DNA of 64,000 bases from Entonaema liquescens (lineage: Eukaryota > Ascomycota > Sordariomycetes > Xylariales > Xylariaceae), in assembly GCA_902805475.1 (NCBI GenBank), contig CADCSX010000001.1:1736001-1800000 (forward strand). The letters run 5' to 3'. The notes under the pieces are model-generated. The model made no database searches. It saw only the letters and a program-made list of their open reading frames with translations, and was not told where the DNA came from. This document shows positions 61,589 through 64,000 of this stretch, in pieces; the stretch's first letter is position 1; each line of letters begins with the position of its first letter. A program made the translations under genes and the position numbers.

Positions 61589-62820
61589 CTACCCCTCACC
61601 ACCACCACCGCTACTCCCGCCGCCGTGGTTCTTCGGTTTTATTACCAGAAGTATTACAGCGCCGACAATGAGCAGGACGAGCAGGAGGATGAGCTTGCGC
61701 TTAGTAGTCTTCTTCTGGTATCCAGCGGCGACGACGAGCTCGCGGTCAGCGCCTTTGACGTCGGCGGCCATGCGCTCGACGTTGTAGTCGATGCGGTCGA
61801 GCATGGTGCCCTGGTCGATGACCATGGTCTGCAGGTCGCGGAACAGATCCGACAGCTCGATGATGCCCTGGGCGATGTCCTCGATCTCGCGCTCGCGCTG
61901 GAGGATCACGGCGTCGTTGGAGTGCAGCTGCCGCTGCTGCGTCGTCTGCTGCAGCGCCGACTGCGAGTACGACCGGTCCGCGTCGGATTCGAATAGCGAC
62001 GGGTCGATCGCGTAGTTGGTGGTGGTGGTGCCGCCGAGGGGCGTCGCTCGCCGATGGGTGATGTAGCGCCCAGCCCGGACATTCCGCGGAGTTCTGGGGT
62101 TGGAGGTTAGCATTGCAAGTGCAATTGTTACTATTTGGGAAGGGAGAATTACTCTTTAGGTATGCGCTCTGCTTTTTCCTGAAGCCGGCGCTCGCCTCTT
62201 GCACTCGCGCTGCGAGGCTGATTTGTATGTTCTTGGCCATGGTCTCCTCGGCCCTGGTCATGGAGCCGGTCTGCTTGCTCTCGCGCACCATCTGCTCGAC
62301 GCGCTGGATGCAGCGGTGGCAATCGTGGAAGGCCTTTGTGATGCTCTGGGTCAGGCGCTCGATCTCGCTCTCCTCGGCCTTCTTGGCCTCCTCGTCGTTG
62401 AAGCCGGGGAGCACGTGCTTCTGGTGCAGGCGCTCGAGGGTCTGCGACTTGCGGGCGACTTCGGCGAGCAGGTCCGAGACTTCGTCGTTGATGTCGGCCC
62501 AGCGCGGGGGTAGCAGGTCCATCTCGATGACGGCGTCGCCGTCGTCGTGGTAGTCGGCGCCCGAGAGCAGGCCCTGCTGGTCCTCAGCGCCGCTGCTGGC
62601 GCCGCTACCGCGGGCGAATTCCGGAAAGCCATTTCTGTCGCCGCTGGGGCCGAGGCCGTATCGAGGCTTCTTGGCCGGGTGGTGGGCGTAGGATTGGCGG
62701 TAGGATATATAGCTACATTTTAAGATTCCCGGTGTAAGTCTCGAGCGACGTCGGATGGGATAGGATAGGTAGATAACAAAGTTGGCTTGGGGCTCACAGG
62801 TTGGTGCGGTCTCGCCACAT
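61589..62820 (-). CDS. TLG2: t-SNARE Tlg2 (syntaxin-16 type), with a frame problem
   Basis: This Qa-SNARE serves endosome-to-Golgi fusion. Exon 1 (62820-62798) encodes MWRDRTNL; exon 2 (62712-62153) starts SYRQSYAHHPAKK and carries the Habc-type helices (PPRWADINDEVSDLLAEVAR, FRKKQSAYLK). The next intron, with GTAATT donor and CTAAC branch, leads to an exon from 62093 encoding KLRGMSGLGATSP, as expected for the family. The downstream SNARE helix and tail (LQREREIEDIAQGIIELSDL, then QGTMLDRIDYNVERMAADVK and a C-terminal anchor ILLLVLLIVGAVILLVI) are in a different frame. The switch lies at about 62035-62055. Either one base is missing, or a downstream acceptor giving an exon from 62046 is used, which restores the frame (346 residues) but drops the conserved KLRG stretch. 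Identity is secure; integrity is not. Confidence 0.88.
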
Positions 62821-63932
62821 GGCGGACGCGAATAGAAGGTGTTAACACCCTCACTTTGACTATTCTGATATCGATGGGAAAAACGAATTGGGGACGAGAA
62901 ACAAGTTTGCTAGTAATCGGACGATAAATGCGCTGGCAAGACAAGTCGGTAATATAGTACAGTATTTGGTAATAGTAGTTAGGTATGATACCTCTCGAGT
63001 CCAGTCTAATAGATCAATTGTTGTATATTGTACAGATTTACAGCCGATGGAGATGCAGAACTGCCAGCTCCCTTACAGCTGACGTAGCTTCGACCAGTCT
63101 GGGCCGTATGTACTATGTACTATGTATTATGTATCATGTATTATGTACACTCCTTTTTGGGGTTGCAGGGCTGACGAAACATTTGCACGAGCATTCCGCA
63201 TAGATACGCGCATGTAGATTCAATATTCGGGACTGATTGGCATTTAAACGTGCATCGGTGCTACGGATAGATGCAAGTCAATGTGTTAGCCTATTACATG
63301 TACCGAGCCTTGCTAGCCTCCACCGCTAAAACATGAGCAGCATGAGCTACATCTAATAGCGCACGGTCCGTTGTAGTCGCACCATATGTATCTAGGTAAT
63401 ATGCATTTGATTGTGTAGGACTTGTTAGGACTTTAAAAATACCTAATGTAAGTGTATAGGTAGCCTTCCGTAGGTATAAGTATAATTCTTAATAAATCTA
63501 GTGTGATATACTTATAAGAGGCAGTTTATAGAGAACACAGGTAGAACGAAGAAGAAGAAAAGGACTAGAAGAACCCGCTTGGTTGCCTCTTTCCATTCAG
63601 TTAGGCAAAGATCCAAAGTGGCTTCCCATTCCCCCCCCTCCCCCCTTAACTTTTAAGGAGGTACACCCCTAATACTTTCTGTACAAATACAAAAAGCCCC
63701 TCCATCATCCACCTCTCCCCACTATTTTATCAAATCCAGCCCTGCCTTGTTCCTAATATTATTGAGCCAACCCTTGACGCTTCTCAAAACCAGAGGCCGT
63801 TCTTCCTCCTTGGCAACCTACATATTCTGCAGTTGACTGTGATAGCGAACAAGCGACACTCGTTCTTTCGCTTACCTTCCATCTCTATTGTGAACCTATA
63901 CACATTCATCCCATCTCAAAAACAGCTCAACC
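62821..63932. other. Upstream region of TLG2 and of the gene at the window end
   Basis: This is divergent promoter sequence. It holds a degenerate repeat of TATGTA units (about 63108-63150), TAGGTA motifs near 63393 and 63458, and a pyrimidine-rich stretch at about 63590-63720 leading into the leader of the next gene. Confidence 0.5.
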
Positions 63933-64000
63933 ATGGTATGTCTTTGCTCAACAGTCACCGCCAACCCAGAGAGAACCCCGCCGATGAGGGGCTCTAAGGA
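63933..64000 (+). CDS. Possible first codon and intron of a gene cut by the window end
   Basis: An ATG at 63933-63935 in a good context (CAACCATG) is followed at once by GTATGT, a canonical fungal donor. The pyrimidine-rich upstream region looks like a strong promoter and leader. An intron right after the start codon is common in highly expressed fungal genes such as those for ribosomal proteins. The product cannot be read because the coding part lies beyond 64000. Confidence 0.35.
   Translation, partial: MVCLCSTVTANPERTPPMRGSK

Noticed and set aside
61625..62513. Several long plus and minus frames over the TLG2 locus
   Set aside because: The high G+C content of this gene keeps other frames open; only the minus-strand SNARE frame has recognisable motifs.
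1..64000. CRISPR arrays, bacterial operons or prophage
   Set aside because: Spliced eukaryotic genes throughout; no regularly spaced repeats with unique spacers.

Overview
The window is nuclear DNA of a filamentous ascomycete (Pezizomycotina, most likely Sordariomycetes). The genes carry short introns of about 45-110 nt with GTATGT/GTAAGT donors, CTAAC-type branch sites and CAG/TAG acceptors. Several proteins belong to families typical of this group: a VIB-1/XprG Ndt80-type regulator, a fungal rhodopsin-domain membrane protein, a SUR7/PalI protein and a bifunctional HPPK-DHPS. I found no bacterial, viral or CRISPR features. All names come from recognising sequence motifs by eye; no database was searched.

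Region by region: (1) 1-1256 holds TIM21, a subunit of the mitochondrial inner-membrane import machinery, with heat-shock-element-like palindromes upstream. (2) 1257-18057 is about 16.8 kb of gene-poor, A+T-leaning, TpA-rich sequence with no recognisable gene, probably decayed repeats. (3) 18058-22838 is a vib-1/xprG regulator whose small 5' exons are spread over unusually long introns. (4) 22839-32538 is a second gene-poor stretch with poly-A and poly-T runs and several short tandem repeats. (5) From 32539 the window is gene-dense: a predicted myristoylated and palmitoylated protein of unknown function, folate synthesis enzyme FOL1 (HPPK-DHPS), a nitronate monooxygenase, a seven-helix rhodopsin-domain protein, a short-chain dehydrogenase, an aquaporin, an LRR-like nuclear-type protein, a SUR7/PalI membrane protein, the mitochondrial half-ABC transporter MDL1, a CID protein (RTT103-like), clathrin light chain, cytochrome c oxidase subunit VII, a large mitochondrial PPR-like protein, and the t-SNARE TLG2. 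The start codon of one more gene appears at 63933, cut by the window end.

The genes do not form a metabolic cluster. Several serve mitochondria (TIM21, MDL1, COX7, the PPR-like protein, possibly FOL1), and two serve endosome/Golgi traffic (clathrin light chain, TLG2). No clear new biological system was found. The best candidates for a second look are the acylated orphan protein at 32539-34462, the reading-frame break in TLG2, the odd 5' end of the LRR-like gene, the long repeat-bearing introns of vib-1, and the 16.8 kb gene-poor block beside that regulator.
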